A stretch of 64,000 bases of DNA from Blastomonas aquatica. Lineage in GTDB: Bacteria > Pseudomonadota > Alphaproteobacteria > Sphingomonadales > Sphingomonadaceae. The notes under the pieces are model-generated. The model made no database searches and was not told the origin of the DNA. It saw only the letters and a list, made by a program, of their open reading frames with translations. Where the stretch lies: the NCBI RefSeq assembly GCF_014639875.1, contig NZ_BMGD01000006.1, positions 1-64,000 on the forward strand. Reading direction: 5' to 3'. Positions 24,812-33,772 of the stretch are shown piece after piece. The translations under genes were made by a program, and so were the position numbers. Within the stretch, counting starts at the first letter, position 1; every line of letters begins with the position of its first letter.

Positions 24812-25836
24812 CATCTGCAGACCGCGATGATGCGACTGACGCGGCTGCGCAGATGTGGCTGATCAGGATGCGCGGCGAAGACGCCGACCTCCTCCGCAGC
24901 GAGTTCGAGGCCTGGCATGAAGCCTCGCCCGAACACCGCGCAGCATATCATCGGGCCGGGGAGCTGCTGGCACAGTCGGCGGTATTGAAAGGTTCCGGGC
25001 GCTATGGCCCGGCCCGCGCCAGATCCCCTGCCCGCCCGCAAACCCCTGCCCGCTCAAGACCATGGACACGGCAATGGCTCATGACAGGAGCGCTGGCAGC
25101 AGCAGCAGCCATGCTGTTTGTGGCGTTCAACGCAGGCGGGACCACGCTTTCAAGCCCGTATGGCAACAATCCCATGGCAGCCTGGGCAGCCGAACCGCTG
25201 GTCACGAAGCACGGCGAGATCCGGCGCTTTCATCTGGACGACGGATCGGTGGCCACGCTCGACACCGACAGCCGGCTCGAGGTGGCCATGGGCCCGGACG
25301 CCAGGCTTGTACGGCTGGTGAAAGGCAGGGCCCGGCTCCAGATTTCCGACGATGCGAGGCCATTCAGGATCGAGGCCGGCGCAGGCGTGGTGACAGCGAG
25401 CCAGGCATTGCTCGACATCGCCAGAGGGGCCGATGGCATGATCGCGGTGACGCTGGCCAAAGGCGGTGCCAGTATCGAAGCGGCTGACGCGCATCGTGGG
25501 CCCCGTCAACCGCTGCAGCTCGTTGCCGGAAATGCCCTCGGGTATCGCGCTAATGCGCCCGTTCTCAGCCTTGAGGCGCGACCTGCGGCTCAAGGCATGA
25601 GCGACTGGCCGTCCGGCTGGGCCGAATATCGTGTGATCCGGCTCGACCAGCTGGTGGCACAGGCGAACCGCTATGCTGCCGTTCCCATCATCATCAAGGA
25701 CCCAGCCATCGCCCGGCTCGAGGCATCGGGCCGGTTCAGGATCAGCCAGACCGACAGCTTCATCGAGCGCCTCTCCCGGCTGTTCGGTCTGGTGGCAGAG
25801 CGCAGGGCTGACGGCATTCATCTTCGCTCCCGATAA
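24808..25836 (+). CDS. FecR family anti-sigma factor
   Basis: A 342-residue FecR-type protein. It has a cytoplasmic DUF4880-like N-terminus (AAQMWLIRMRGEDADL, FEAWHEASPEHRAAYHRA), one membrane span near residues 90-108, the periplasmic FecR domain (HGEIRRFHLDDGSVATLDTDS), and a C-terminal domain that contacts the receptor N-terminus. It would hold the sigma factor until the TonB receptor reports substrate binding. Confidence 0.92.
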   Translation: MTSADRDDATDAAAQMWLIRMRGEDADLLRSEFEAWHEASPEHRAAYHRAGELLAQSAVLKGSGRYGPARARSPARPQTPARSRPWTRQWLMTGALAAAAAMLFVAFNAGGTTLSSPYGNNPMAAWAAEPLVTKHGEIRRFHLDDGSVATLDTDSRLEVAMGPDARLVRLVKGRARLQISDDARPFRIEAGAGVVTASQALLDIARGADGMIAVTLAKGGASIEAADAHRGPRQPLQLVAGNALGYRANAPVLSLEARPAAQGMSDWPSGWAEYRVIRLDQLVAQANRYAAVPIIIKDPAIARLEASGRFRISQTDSFIERLSRLFGLVAERRADGIHLRSR

Positions 25837-25940
25837 AATTTTTCACGGCCTGACTAAGGTCCGGTCACTGCCAGCGTCATTCCCCCTCCAGAGGCCGGAC
25901 GTCTTCCCGACAAGCGGCCCTGAACCCGAGGGGGAGAAGA

Positions 25941-28484
25941 ATGATGTCAGGAAAATACCGGTTCGTGCATGCGCTGATGGCGGGCGTGGCGCTGGGATGT
26001 GTGCCGGCCGTTGCCCATGCGCAGCAGCACGAGAAGATTGTCTTCGACCAGCCGGCGCAGGATCTGGGCGATGCGCTTCGCAGCGTGGCGGCGCGCGCAG
26101 CGATCGAGCTTTACGCGTTGGCAGACGATCTTGAGGGGCTGCAGGCCCCTCGCCTTGAAGGCAGCCTGACCACGCGCGAGGCGATCGAGGCTCTGCTGCG
26201 CGGAACCGGCCTTGTGGCACAGTTCGAGCAGGGATCCGTGACGATCCGCCGCGCCGGTGGCAGACGCGCCGGCCAGACCAGCTCGCAGTCCGATCAGATC
26301 GTCGTGACCGGCTCACGCATAAAGGGCGCGCCCTCGCCTGTTCCGGTGACGACGGTGACAAGCGAGGACATCCGCAATGGCGGTCTGAACGATCTTGGCG
26401 AAGTGGCGCGCAGCCTGCCGCAGAATTTTGGCGGCGGGCAGAATCCCGGCATCGGCAACACGCAGGGCGCACAGAACGAAAATGTGAACGTCAACGGGGC
26501 ATCGACCTTCAACCTGCGCGGGATCGGCCCCAATGCGACCCTGACGCTGATCAACGGCAACCGCTTCGCATTCAGCGGGATCAACTCGGTGATCGATGTA
26601 AGCGCGATTCCCGTGGCTGCGGTCGAGCGTGTCGAGGTGATCGCCGACGGTGCATCAGCCATTTACGGCGCAGATGCGGTGGCGGGCGTCGTCAATATCA
26701 TCCTGCGGAAAAGCTACGATGGCGTGTCGACAACGGCGCGCGTCGGCGGTTCGACAGATGGTGGCAATTTCCAGCAGCAGCTCAGCGTTCTGGCCGGCAC
26801 CAGCTGGTCGACCGGCGGCGTGCTTGCTGCTTATGATGTCAGCAGCACTTCTTCGATCCAGGCCGGGTCGCGCAGCTATGCCGTCTCGAACAATCCGGAT
26901 GCCACCCTGTTCCCCGACCTGCGTCGGCACGCCATTCTCGTCAGCGCCCACCAGGCTTTTGGTGATCGTGTCGAACTGAGCGCCGACGCCATTTTCAAGA
27001 CGGGCAGACAGATCGGGGCCTCGGGCTTCTCCGCTACTGTGCCGGTCACCACGTCTGGCAACCAGGTTCGCACCGAGTTCGAGACATTCGGGATTGCTCC
27101 GAAAATAGTCGTCGATCTGTCTGACGGCTGGACCTTCGAGACCCTCGGTTTTTATGGCACCGACACAACCGATGGTCTTACCCGGGTTTATTCCGGAGGT
27201 ATTCAGACGAGCACCGGCCCACGATACTTCTTCAACCGGAATTTCTCGGTTGAGGCGGGGCTTCAGGGCGCACTGTTCGAACTGCCTGGAGGACCCGCCC
27301 GTATTGCGGCGGGCGCTGGTTACCGCTCCAGCTTTTTCGAGGCGAGGCTTGGCGGCAGGGCGTTCGACCAGCTTCGCAGAAATTACTTTGCCTATGGGGA
27401 GCTGTTTCTGCCGCTCACCAGCCCGGAACAGGGCGTCGCTCTTGCGCACCGGGCATCGCTGACGGGTGCGCTGCGCTATGAGGATAACTCGGATTCAGGC
27501 GACATCGTCACTCCGAAGCTTGGCATGATCCACGAGCCGGTAGCCGGGCTGACGTTTGGTATCTCATGGGGCAAATCGTTCAAACTGCCGACGCTCTTTC
27601 AGCAATATACAGGCTATTCGGCGGTTCTGGTGCCGGTTGGCGGCTTCGGACAGGGTTTCCCGGCGAGCTCGACGCTCGCGATTGCCCAGGGGGCGAGCGA
27701 GATGCTGGGTCCCGAGCGCTCGGAGAACTGGACCTTCAGCGCGACGGTGAAACCGGTACGAGGTCTCGAGCTGTCAGCGGCTTATTTCCATATCGACTAT
27801 ACGGACCGGGTAACGCCTCCGCTCGCCTCCGGCGCCGGCGCGCTCAACAACCCGATCTTCGCCGATCTCATCACCTTCAATCCGTCAGCAGCTTTGCTTG
27901 ATGCACTGTTCAGCGGCGCGAACGGCGGGCTACAGAATGGGACTGGCGCTCCTTATGACCCGCGGCGGGTGATCGCGCTTCTGGATGCGCGCACCCGCAA
28001 TATTGCCCAACAGACCTATAGCGGCGTTGATGTGGGGTTACGATACGACCTTGAGACTGGCCCGGGTCAGCGGCTCTCGCTGAGCGGCGGCGGTACATGG
28101 ATGGAAAGCAGCCAGCGTCTTCTTCCCGGCCTGCCCGTGACCGAACTTGCCGGAAACATCTTCTTTCCGCCGCATGTTCGCGCGCGGGCTGGGGCGACTT
28201 ACAGCACAAAGCGCTTCTCGCTCTCCTCCTTCGTCAACCATAGCGGCGGCGTAACCGACAATCGCAGGCCGGTCCGGACTAAGCTTTCGTCGTTCACCAC
28301 CCTGGATCTGACGGCGCGCCTGACGCTGGGGACAGGGACTGAGATCGCGCTCAATGCCCTCAACCTTTTCAACGAGAAGCCCGATCGCATCTTCACGGCA
28401 GCCGCGTTCGACGCAGCCTTTGATACGACCAATTATTCGGCGGTCGGGCGCTTTCTCGGCCTGACGGTGCGCCATGACTGGTAA
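25941..28484 (+). CDS. TonB-dependent receptor with signalling domain
   Basis: An outer-membrane transducer of 847 residues. It has a signal peptide to AHAQ, an STN signalling domain (about 32-95), a TonB box-like QIVVTGSRI, a plug (SEDIRNGGLNDLGEVARSLP) and a 22-strand barrel ending in aromatic LTVRHDW. Neighbouring FecI/FecR and the overlapping isopeptidase gene make the lasso peptide the likely ligand. GGGGGAGAAG lies upstream of the ATG. The end overlaps the isopeptidase gene by 11 bp. Confidence 0.9.
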   Translation: MMSGKYRFVHALMAGVALGCVPAVAHAQQHEKIVFDQPAQDLGDALRSVAARAAIELYALADDLEGLQAPRLEGSLTTREAIEALLRGTGLVAQFEQGSVTIRRAGGRRAGQTSSQSDQIVVTGSRIKGAPSPVPVTTVTSEDIRNGGLNDLGEVARSLPQNFGGGQNPGIGNTQGAQNENVNVNGASTFNLRGIGPNATLTLINGNRFAFSGINSVIDVSAIPVAAVERVEVIADGASAIYGADAVAGVVNIILRKSYDGVSTTARVGGSTDGGNFQQQLSVLAGTSWSTGGVLAAYDVSSTSSIQAGSRSYAVSNNPDATLFPDLRRHAILVSAHQAFGDRVELSADAIFKTGRQIGASGFSATVPVTTSGNQVRTEFETFGIAPKIVVDLSDGWTFETLGFYGTDTTDGLTRVYSGGIQTSTGPRYFFNRNFSVEAGLQGALFELPGGPARIAAGAGYRSSFFEARLGGRAFDQLRRNYFAYGELFLPLTSPEQGVALAHRASLTGALRYEDNSDSGDIVTPKLGMIHEPVAGLTFGISWGKSFKLPTLFQQYTGYSAVLVPVGGFGQGFPASSTLAIAQGASEMLGPERSENWTFSATVKPVRGLELSAAYFHIDYTDRVTPPLASGAGALNNPIFADLITFNPSAALLDALFSGANGGLQNGTGAPYDPRRVIALLDARTRNIAQQTYSGVDVGLRYDLETGPGQRLSLSGGGTWMESSQRLLPGLPVTELAGNIFFPPHVRARAGATYSTKRFSLSSFVNHSGGVTDNRRPVRTKLSSFTTLDLTARLTLGTGTEIALNALNLFNEKPDRIFTAAAFDAAFDTTNYSAVGRFLGLTVRHDW

Positions 28485-30693
28485 GCCGCGCGCGAAACAC
28501 GCAAGCCTGACAAAATGCTCGCTTCTTGGCGGGTTGGCATTGATCGTGTCCTGTCCGGCGGCGATGGCCGAAGATCCGGGCCGCCGCTGGACGCTGGAAG
28601 ACATCGTGTCGGTGCCAAGGGTGATCTCGATGGCATTGTCATCCGATGGAACCGAACTGGCTTATATCGAGCGGACTGCGGACATTGCCGGGAACCGGAC
28701 GCTGCTCGTGCTATATCGGCTGGATCTGGCTTCGGGCGTCAGGACAGAGATTGCGCGTGCCAATGCAGCCGATAAGCTCGAGGCAATTGCAGGAAAGCGG
28801 GCCTGGAATGTCCTGCTCGATCTGGGCGACGGACAGCAGCTGTACCAGATCGATTCCGGCGCATCGGCCCGACTTGTTCTTGCCAGCGAGGCAAAGGTCA
28901 CTGTCGGACAGGCCGAGGGCAATCTGTTCACCGCATCGTTGCTCGCGCCGCATCGTGTCGGCGTGTTGGCCTATGACTGGTCTCCCGATCGGAATTGGTT
29001 GTGGTACGCAGCGCTCAGGCCGGGACCCGGCGATCCGCGTGTCCAGTTCGACAGCGAGGTAACGGCGCAGAAGTACCGGCGCCGAGCGCCTGTACCTGCT
29101 GTTGTCGAGCTGCGGCTGCGTGCGGCGTCAGGCGAAGACACTCTCATCGCGACCCGCCCCGTGAGCGATCGCCTCGCATTCTACTTTGCCGCCACCGTGC
29201 GATGGGGCCAAGACGGGCTGCGGTATTTCGTCGAGACCACATCGGGCACCAAGAGCGATGAGTCAGAAGCGTTCGATCTGAATTTTGCCTCGCTGGTCAG
29301 CACTTCGGCAGGCAAAATGCAGGGGCTTCCATCGGTCGACTATCTCAGGGGGCCGCGTGGCGGTCAGCTGGCCAGCGATGGAACGGGGCCATCGCTGGAC
29401 CTTATCGAAACAGGTCCTGACGGCACGAAGCACCGCTATGGCAGATACGGTTTCTACGTCGGGGACCCCAGGTCCGCCGCGAGCTGGCGATCCGGGGACG
29501 GCAGACGCATGGTTCTTGGCGTGCGGACTACAAGCCATCCGCGTTATGGACTGGCGGTCGTCTCGAAAGCGGGCATACGCACCATCCTGAACGAAAAAAG
29601 CCTGAGCCGATGCGATTTTCGGGCTGATCTGTCATGGGGGATCTGTGTGGAGGAATCGCTCAGCCAGCCCCCCCGGTTTGTCAGGGTCGAGCCCGGAAGC
29701 GGCAAAATCACAAAGGTCCTGGCTCTATCAGCGCGGCATGAAGCGATAGCGCCGTTAAAAATCACAGCACACCAGTGGAAGAACCGTGCTGGTCACAATG
29801 CCACAGGCTTCATCGTCTGGCCTCGCAACTATGAAAAGGGCCATCGGTACCCCGCAATCCTCGTGACCCATGGCAGTGATGCTGATGAGCGATTTGCAGA
29901 CCAGGATCTTCAATGGGATTATCCTGTCCAGGCCTGGGCCGAGCGGGGGTATTTCGTCGTTCTGATCAACGATCCGTCTCCCCGCCAGAACCCGGACCTG
30001 ATGGCGGGCTATGCCCAGTGGCGCTCGGGCACGGGCCCCGTGTCGCCAGCTGAAGTTCAGGATAGTGCCTGGATTGATGTGGTGCACATGCTGGAAGATG
30101 TGGTGAGCCAGCTGGTCCATGACGGGCTGGTGGATGGCAGCCGGGTCGGAATTGCAGGCTACAGCCGGGGATCCCAGATCACGAATGTGGCCGTCACGCA
30201 GTCCGGTCTTTTCAGAGCCGCTTCGAGCGGGGATGGCAGTTTTCTTGAGCCTTCAGCCTGGTCCCAGGTGATGCGATCTTACACAGCCATCTTTGGCGGT
30301 CCCCCAGCCGGGCCTTTTCTCGAGAACTACCGTCGCCTGTCGCCCTCTCTGCGCGCTGACCATGCCTGTGCAGCTGTGCTCCAGCAGATGGCAACGCCCT
30401 TTGCCGGTGCGATTGATTTCCATATGAGCCTCAGGGCAGCGCGCGTTCCTTCGCAGATAAGCCTTTATCCAGGCGAAACGACCGCTACCGATGAAACGCA
30501 CCTGTTTCACATTCCATCGAACCGTCTGGCTGCCATGCGCGAGAACCTTGCATGGTTTGATTTCTGGCTTCGCGACGTGGAGCAGACTGACGGCTCCTCT
30601 GGGGGACGTGCCGACCACTGGATCGGGATGGCGCGCGACCGAAGCGCCCCTTGCCCGGCACTTCCGGTCATTTCATCCGATGGTCTGCCCTGA
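28474..30693 (+). CDS. lasso peptide isopeptidase (AtxE2-like)
   Basis: A 739-residue S9 prolyl-oligopeptidase-type hydrolase with a signal peptide (to AMAED). The N-terminal beta-propeller region is followed by an alpha/beta-hydrolase domain from about residue 470. The nucleophile is Ser in GYSRGS near residue 564, and the histidine in DETHLF near residue 676 completes the triad. AtxE2-type enzymes cut the isopeptide bond of imported lasso peptides. Coupled to the receptor upstream; its 3' end overlaps the convergent lasC by 26 bp. Confidence 0.9.
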   Translation: MTGKPRAKHASLTKCSLLGGLALIVSCPAAMAEDPGRRWTLEDIVSVPRVISMALSSDGTELAYIERTADIAGNRTLLVLYRLDLASGVRTEIARANAADKLEAIAGKRAWNVLLDLGDGQQLYQIDSGASARLVLASEAKVTVGQAEGNLFTASLLAPHRVGVLAYDWSPDRNWLWYAALRPGPGDPRVQFDSEVTAQKYRRRAPVPAVVELRLRAASGEDTLIATRPVSDRLAFYFAATVRWGQDGLRYFVETTSGTKSDESEAFDLNFASLVSTSAGKMQGLPSVDYLRGPRGGQLASDGTGPSLDLIETGPDGTKHRYGRYGFYVGDPRSAASWRSGDGRRMVLGVRTTSHPRYGLAVVSKAGIRTILNEKSLSRCDFRADLSWGICVEESLSQPPRFVRVEPGSGKITKVLALSARHEAIAPLKITAHQWKNRAGHNATGFIVWPRNYEKGHRYPAILVTHGSDADERFADQDLQWDYPVQAWAERGYFVVLINDPSPRQNPDLMAGYAQWRSGTGPVSPAEVQDSAWIDVVHMLEDVVSQLVHDGLVDGSRVGIAGYSRGSQITNVAVTQSGLFRAASSGDGSFLEPSAWSQVMRSYTAIFGGPPAGPFLENYRRLSPSLRADHACAAVLQQMATPFAGAIDFHMSLRAARVPSQISLYPGETTATDETHLFHIPSNRLAAMRENLAWFDFWLRDVEQTDGSSGGRADHWIGMARDRSAPCPALPVISSDGLP

Positions 30694-32419
30694 GCCCGTC
30701 AGAGCTGGTCCACCACTGCGCCCAGGCCTCTGCAGCACATATTGCCAGGATCCGACGCGCGGATTGGGAACCTGCAGCTGTGGGAAGCTGCGCCTGGCTG
30801 AGGATCGAAAGGTCCAGCATTCCTGCCCGGGCGAGAAGACCGCCGCGCAGGAGATCTTCGGCTTTGCTGCGGTTTGCCAGATATATTTCCCTCATGAAGC
30901 CAGAGGGGCCTCCTTTGGAGGTTCGTCTGAGCAGCTCGTCCGGCACGATTCCCCCGAAAGCTGCGCGGGCGACTGCCCGGTTGACCCCGCCATGAACCCA
31001 ATGCCACGTTGGAATGCGCAAGCAGAGTTCGACGACTGGCTGAGACATTAGCGGAGCAATGTGCGTCAGATACGCCTGGCGCGGATACAGCTCGATGCTG
31101 CGATGGGCCCGGAGGAGCTGCTTCACATGCCCGACCTTGCCCGGAAGTGCGTCCGGCGGCGGATTGAGCCAGGGATGGAGTGCCTGCTGGGGTGCCATCG
31201 CTTCGAAGAACGAAGGTGACAGACCGGACATATCACACAAAGTCCGGGGCGGGCCGCCCGCCTTTCGGTGAATATCCCAGGCCTGTCGGAGAATTGTCGT
31301 GCCGTCCGCTCCGGTCATGATGCCGATATCGCGCAGAGTGTTCATGATTCCGGAGCGTGAGCCCTGAGAAATGAACCGGTCGACGAACGGAGCGGCCGTG
31401 CGCAGGCTGCAGAACACGTTATCGCCACCATTACCGGAAAAATATGCATCAACCGGATGATCATCACGAAATGCGCAATGTGTGGCCTGCATTGCCTGCA
31501 GAAAATACGCGGCATTTGGCCAGGGGTGTGTGGGCGCCGCAGGCTGCTCAATATCGACCGATCCGATGTCGAAGTGCCGCTCGTGCAGCCGAAGGCCGAG
31601 CGCATGCGTCAGAGCAGACGCATAGCGACGCTCATCTCCACCCGCTCCGCTGCTGACGAGATTGACACAATGCAGTGCTGCGGCTCGTGGCTGGGCGCAG
31701 CAGGCGACTATGGAAGAGTCCAGCCCTCCGGAAACTCCGATCAGGATGGACTGGAAACAGGAGGCCCAGGATCCGACGCAGTCAGAAACGACCTTGCGAA
31801 GTCTGGCTGCGGCATGGTCGAAGGCTGGAGACGTTTCCGGGCAGGTCCAGTGCCATGGCGACCACCATGCGTTCACGGTATTTCCTGCCGGTGAACTGCT
31901 CAGGCACTCACCCGCCAGCAATTCGGAAACGCCGGACAGACAGGTGTTGCGGCCCATGGCATCCGGGCTGGCAAGAAGTCTGCCGATCTCTGTCAGATTG
32001 ACGGCACCCGCCCCCCGGGTCACCAGATCCGCCACATCGCCCGCGAGCACTGCGCCGTCCGCCCGGGTGCGATAATAACATGGCAGCAGACCGGACGGGT
32101 CGCGTATCACCGAGACAGCACCATCCGGGTCAACAACGACCGCAACATAGGCACCCCAGTATTCCTGCAGGAGCATGCGTCCTTTGCTAGCCCCGATCCC
32201 GTGGGCTGTTTCAGTATCGAACTCCAGAACGCGCCGGCGAGGCGGTTTCCGGGAAAACAAATGTCCGATGATGCAGCCTGTGCTGCCAATCCTGATTACG
32301 GGTAAATGGCTCCACACGCGAACGGCAGGATCATTGAACGAAGGCTCTCCCATATCGCTGACAGGCAGGACCTGACAGAAAGCCGCCGGGTTGATGTCTA
32401 TGATGAAACGCCCTGCCAT
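30668..32419 (-). CDS. lasC: lasso peptide macrolactam synthetase
   Basis: The AsnB-like cyclase of lasso biosynthesis (583 residues). It activates the ring-forming Asp/Glu side chain with ATP and closes the isopeptide bond to Gly1. The PP-loop GVSGGLDSS is intact. The N-terminal Cys nucleophile of glutamine-dependent AsnB is absent (starts MAGRF), as in the lasso family. I start at 32419, one base into the lasB stop (TGATG), rather than at 32596. Confidence 0.92.
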   Translation of the reverse strand: MAGRFIIDINPAAFCQVLPVSDMGEPSFNDPAVRVWSHLPVIRIGSTGCIIGHLFSRKPPRRRVLEFDTETAHGIGASKGRMLLQEYWGAYVAVVVDPDGAVSVIRDPSGLLPCYYRTRADGAVLAGDVADLVTRGAGAVNLTEIGRLLASPDAMGRNTCLSGVSELLAGECLSSSPAGNTVNAWWSPWHWTCPETSPAFDHAAARLRKVVSDCVGSWASCFQSILIGVSGGLDSSIVACCAQPRAAALHCVNLVSSGAGGDERRYASALTHALGLRLHERHFDIGSVDIEQPAAPTHPWPNAAYFLQAMQATHCAFRDDHPVDAYFSGNGGDNVFCSLRTAAPFVDRFISQGSRSGIMNTLRDIGIMTGADGTTILRQAWDIHRKAGGPPRTLCDMSGLSPSFFEAMAPQQALHPWLNPPPDALPGKVGHVKQLLRAHRSIELYPRQAYLTHIAPLMSQPVVELCLRIPTWHWVHGGVNRAVARAAFGGIVPDELLRRTSKGGPSGFMREIYLANRSKAEDLLRGGLLARAGMLDLSILSQAQLPTAAGSQSARRILAICAAEAWAQWWTSSDGLRADHRMK

Positions 32420-33060
32420 CAGACCACCAGTATCGGCGTGTAGGGCTCGACCAGCTCGAGTGGGTCTGTCAGGATTGTGTCGCCGGACTGGACCCAGGCA
32501 TGCGCTGAAAAGGGAAGCGCTACCCCAATCACGAGGTTCGCATGACATCCCTGGCTGGCAAGAACCTGCTTCATGGCGATGCTCCTGACGAGGCACTGGT
32601 CTTTTGCCGGAACGAAATGCCGGGCCTGCTGAAATGCGGCCGTCACACGAGAAACCTGGTGCTCCTGATCCTGCGCGACGGATTGCGCCACTGACCAGCC
32701 GGGTTTCAGAATCTCCGCAAATGGCCGGCGCCGGAGCATCCGCCGTGCGCTGATCTGTGCTGCAATCGCTCTGATGGTGAAAACGACATCGGCAGACAGC
32801 GGTGGTTGATTTCCAAGTCCGGATGTCGGAGCCGGGACTTTACGGCTGTGCATTGTCGGATCATCGCGACCCTCGGCTATGATGTTCCGTGCGATCAGCC
32901 AGTGAAAATCGGCGGCATCAGCACTTTGCTCAAGGAATCGCCGGAACCTCGCGTCCGCTCTGTCCTGCAGCAGAAAATATCGTTCGCGATCAGTGTCCAG
33001 AAATATCGAGGCTGCCCCGAAGAGGCAGTAGCGCAGGTGCGGAGACAGTCTGTAGTTCAT
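32419..33060 (-). CDS. lasB: lasso leader peptidase with recognition domain
   Basis: A fused B protein of 213 residues. Residues 1-85 form the RRE (leader-binding) domain. Residues about 95-213 form the transglutaminase-like cysteine protease that cuts the leader: Cys156 (KDQCLVRS), His187 (FSAHAW) and Asp199 (ILTDP) make the triad. In many Gram-positive loci the two parts are separate proteins. It is 59 bp downstream of the precursor and coupled to lasC. Confidence 0.9.
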   Translation of the reverse strand: MNYRLSPHLRYCLFGAASIFLDTDRERYFLLQDRADARFRRFLEQSADAADFHWLIARNIIAEGRDDPTMHSRKVPAPTSGLGNQPPLSADVVFTIRAIAAQISARRMLRRRPFAEILKPGWSVAQSVAQDQEHQVSRVTAAFQQARHFVPAKDQCLVRSIAMKQVLASQGCHANLVIGVALPFSAHAWVQSGDTILTDPLELVEPYTPILVV

Positions 33061-33084
33061 CGCGATGGCTTAATGACCGGCAAT

Positions 33085-33110
33085 GGCGTGCAGCCAGCAG
33101 GCTGCACGCC
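33085..33110 (-). terminator. hairpin between precursor and lasB
   Basis: GGCGTGCAGCC and GGCTGCACGCC form a perfect 11-bp stem around an AGCA loop in the 59-bp gap after the precursor gene. It has no T-run, so it is more likely an attenuator or mRNA-protecting hairpin that lets the precursor be made in excess over the enzymes, as reported for other proteobacterial lasso operons. Confidence 0.75.
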
Positions 33111-33119
33111 ACCGGCTGC

Positions 33120-33263
33120 TCAGTCTTCGGAAGCCAGTCCGAAGACCAGGAACCGCTGATTGGTCTCGACGTCTTCGTCGCCGAGGATCGAGGCACCGCG
33201 GGTTTCTTCCTGGACAGCGCCGAGATCGATGACGTCGTCATTCTGGGTTTCAAACGAGTTCAT
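33120..33263 (-). CDS. lasA: lasso peptide precursor (47 aa)
   Basis: A 47-residue precursor too short for routine ORF calling, with AAAGGAA 8 bp before the ATG. The leader (22 residues) ends EETR with the Thr at position -2 required by lasso B/C enzymes. The core should begin at Gly23: it starts GASILGDED and ends VFGLASED, 25 residues. Asp9 of the core is the best ring partner for Gly1 (Asp7 or Glu8 would give smaller rings). Phe16 and Phe19 are candidate plugs. Product and ring size are predictions. Confidence 0.88.
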   Translation of the reverse strand: MNSFETQNDDVIDLGAVQEETRGASILGDEDVETNQRFLVFGLASED

Positions 33264-33284
33264 GCTCAGTTCCTTTCCATCAGA

Positions 33285-33303
33285 TGCGATCAGTATGATC
33301 GCA
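33285..33303. promoter_or_regulatory. perfect inverted repeat before lasso precursor
   Basis: TGCGATCA-GTA-TGATCGCA, an 8-bp perfect inverted repeat 22 bp upstream of the precursor start. It is a candidate operator, possibly for the GntR protein at 23331, or a 5' leader hairpin. Confidence 0.5.
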
Positions 33304-33772
33304 GGGAAAGGCTATGACTCACCAACAGACAGCGCTATTTAATAATCGGCTTATAATCCGGACCTCCTGAACAAAAAGGTAACCGGGTAATCGGAAACGC
33401 GCGTCGGAGCCCGCACTGGCATCTTTAGCTAAAAGCCTGGACATCCACACCAGGACCCGGTCACACGCTGATATTGAAGCAGCGCTATTTCATCCTGTAC
33501 AAATACAATGCTAAGGCAATTATAATTGGAACCGAATGCGGCTCTATGCAGACCACTGGTGTCAGGGTATTTCAATGCACAACATCCATAGTGACATCGT
33601 GGCACAGCAGATCGTCGATGGCTCGTATTATGGCGTGTAATCATCCAACCAGTTGCCTTGTCGCGGATCAAGTGGCAATGGTTCATACCAAATTTGGATC
33701 GTTGTCATTCATGCTAATGTTCAGGTCGCTCAGCCCTACAGCCTGGTTCGATCGGATCTTCTGACCGCCATT
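33304..33772. other. intergenic, lasso promoter region
   Basis: About 470 bp between the lasso operon and the HNH gene. ATTATAAG (minus strand, about 33350) may be part of the lasso -10 region. No gene recognised; the short frames here have no ribosome binding site. Confidence 0.4.

Noticed and set aside
30668..30693. Possible misassembly because two convergent genes overlap by 26 bp
   Set aside because: Both C-termini look intact and the overlap is short, so genuine compact packing is simpler.
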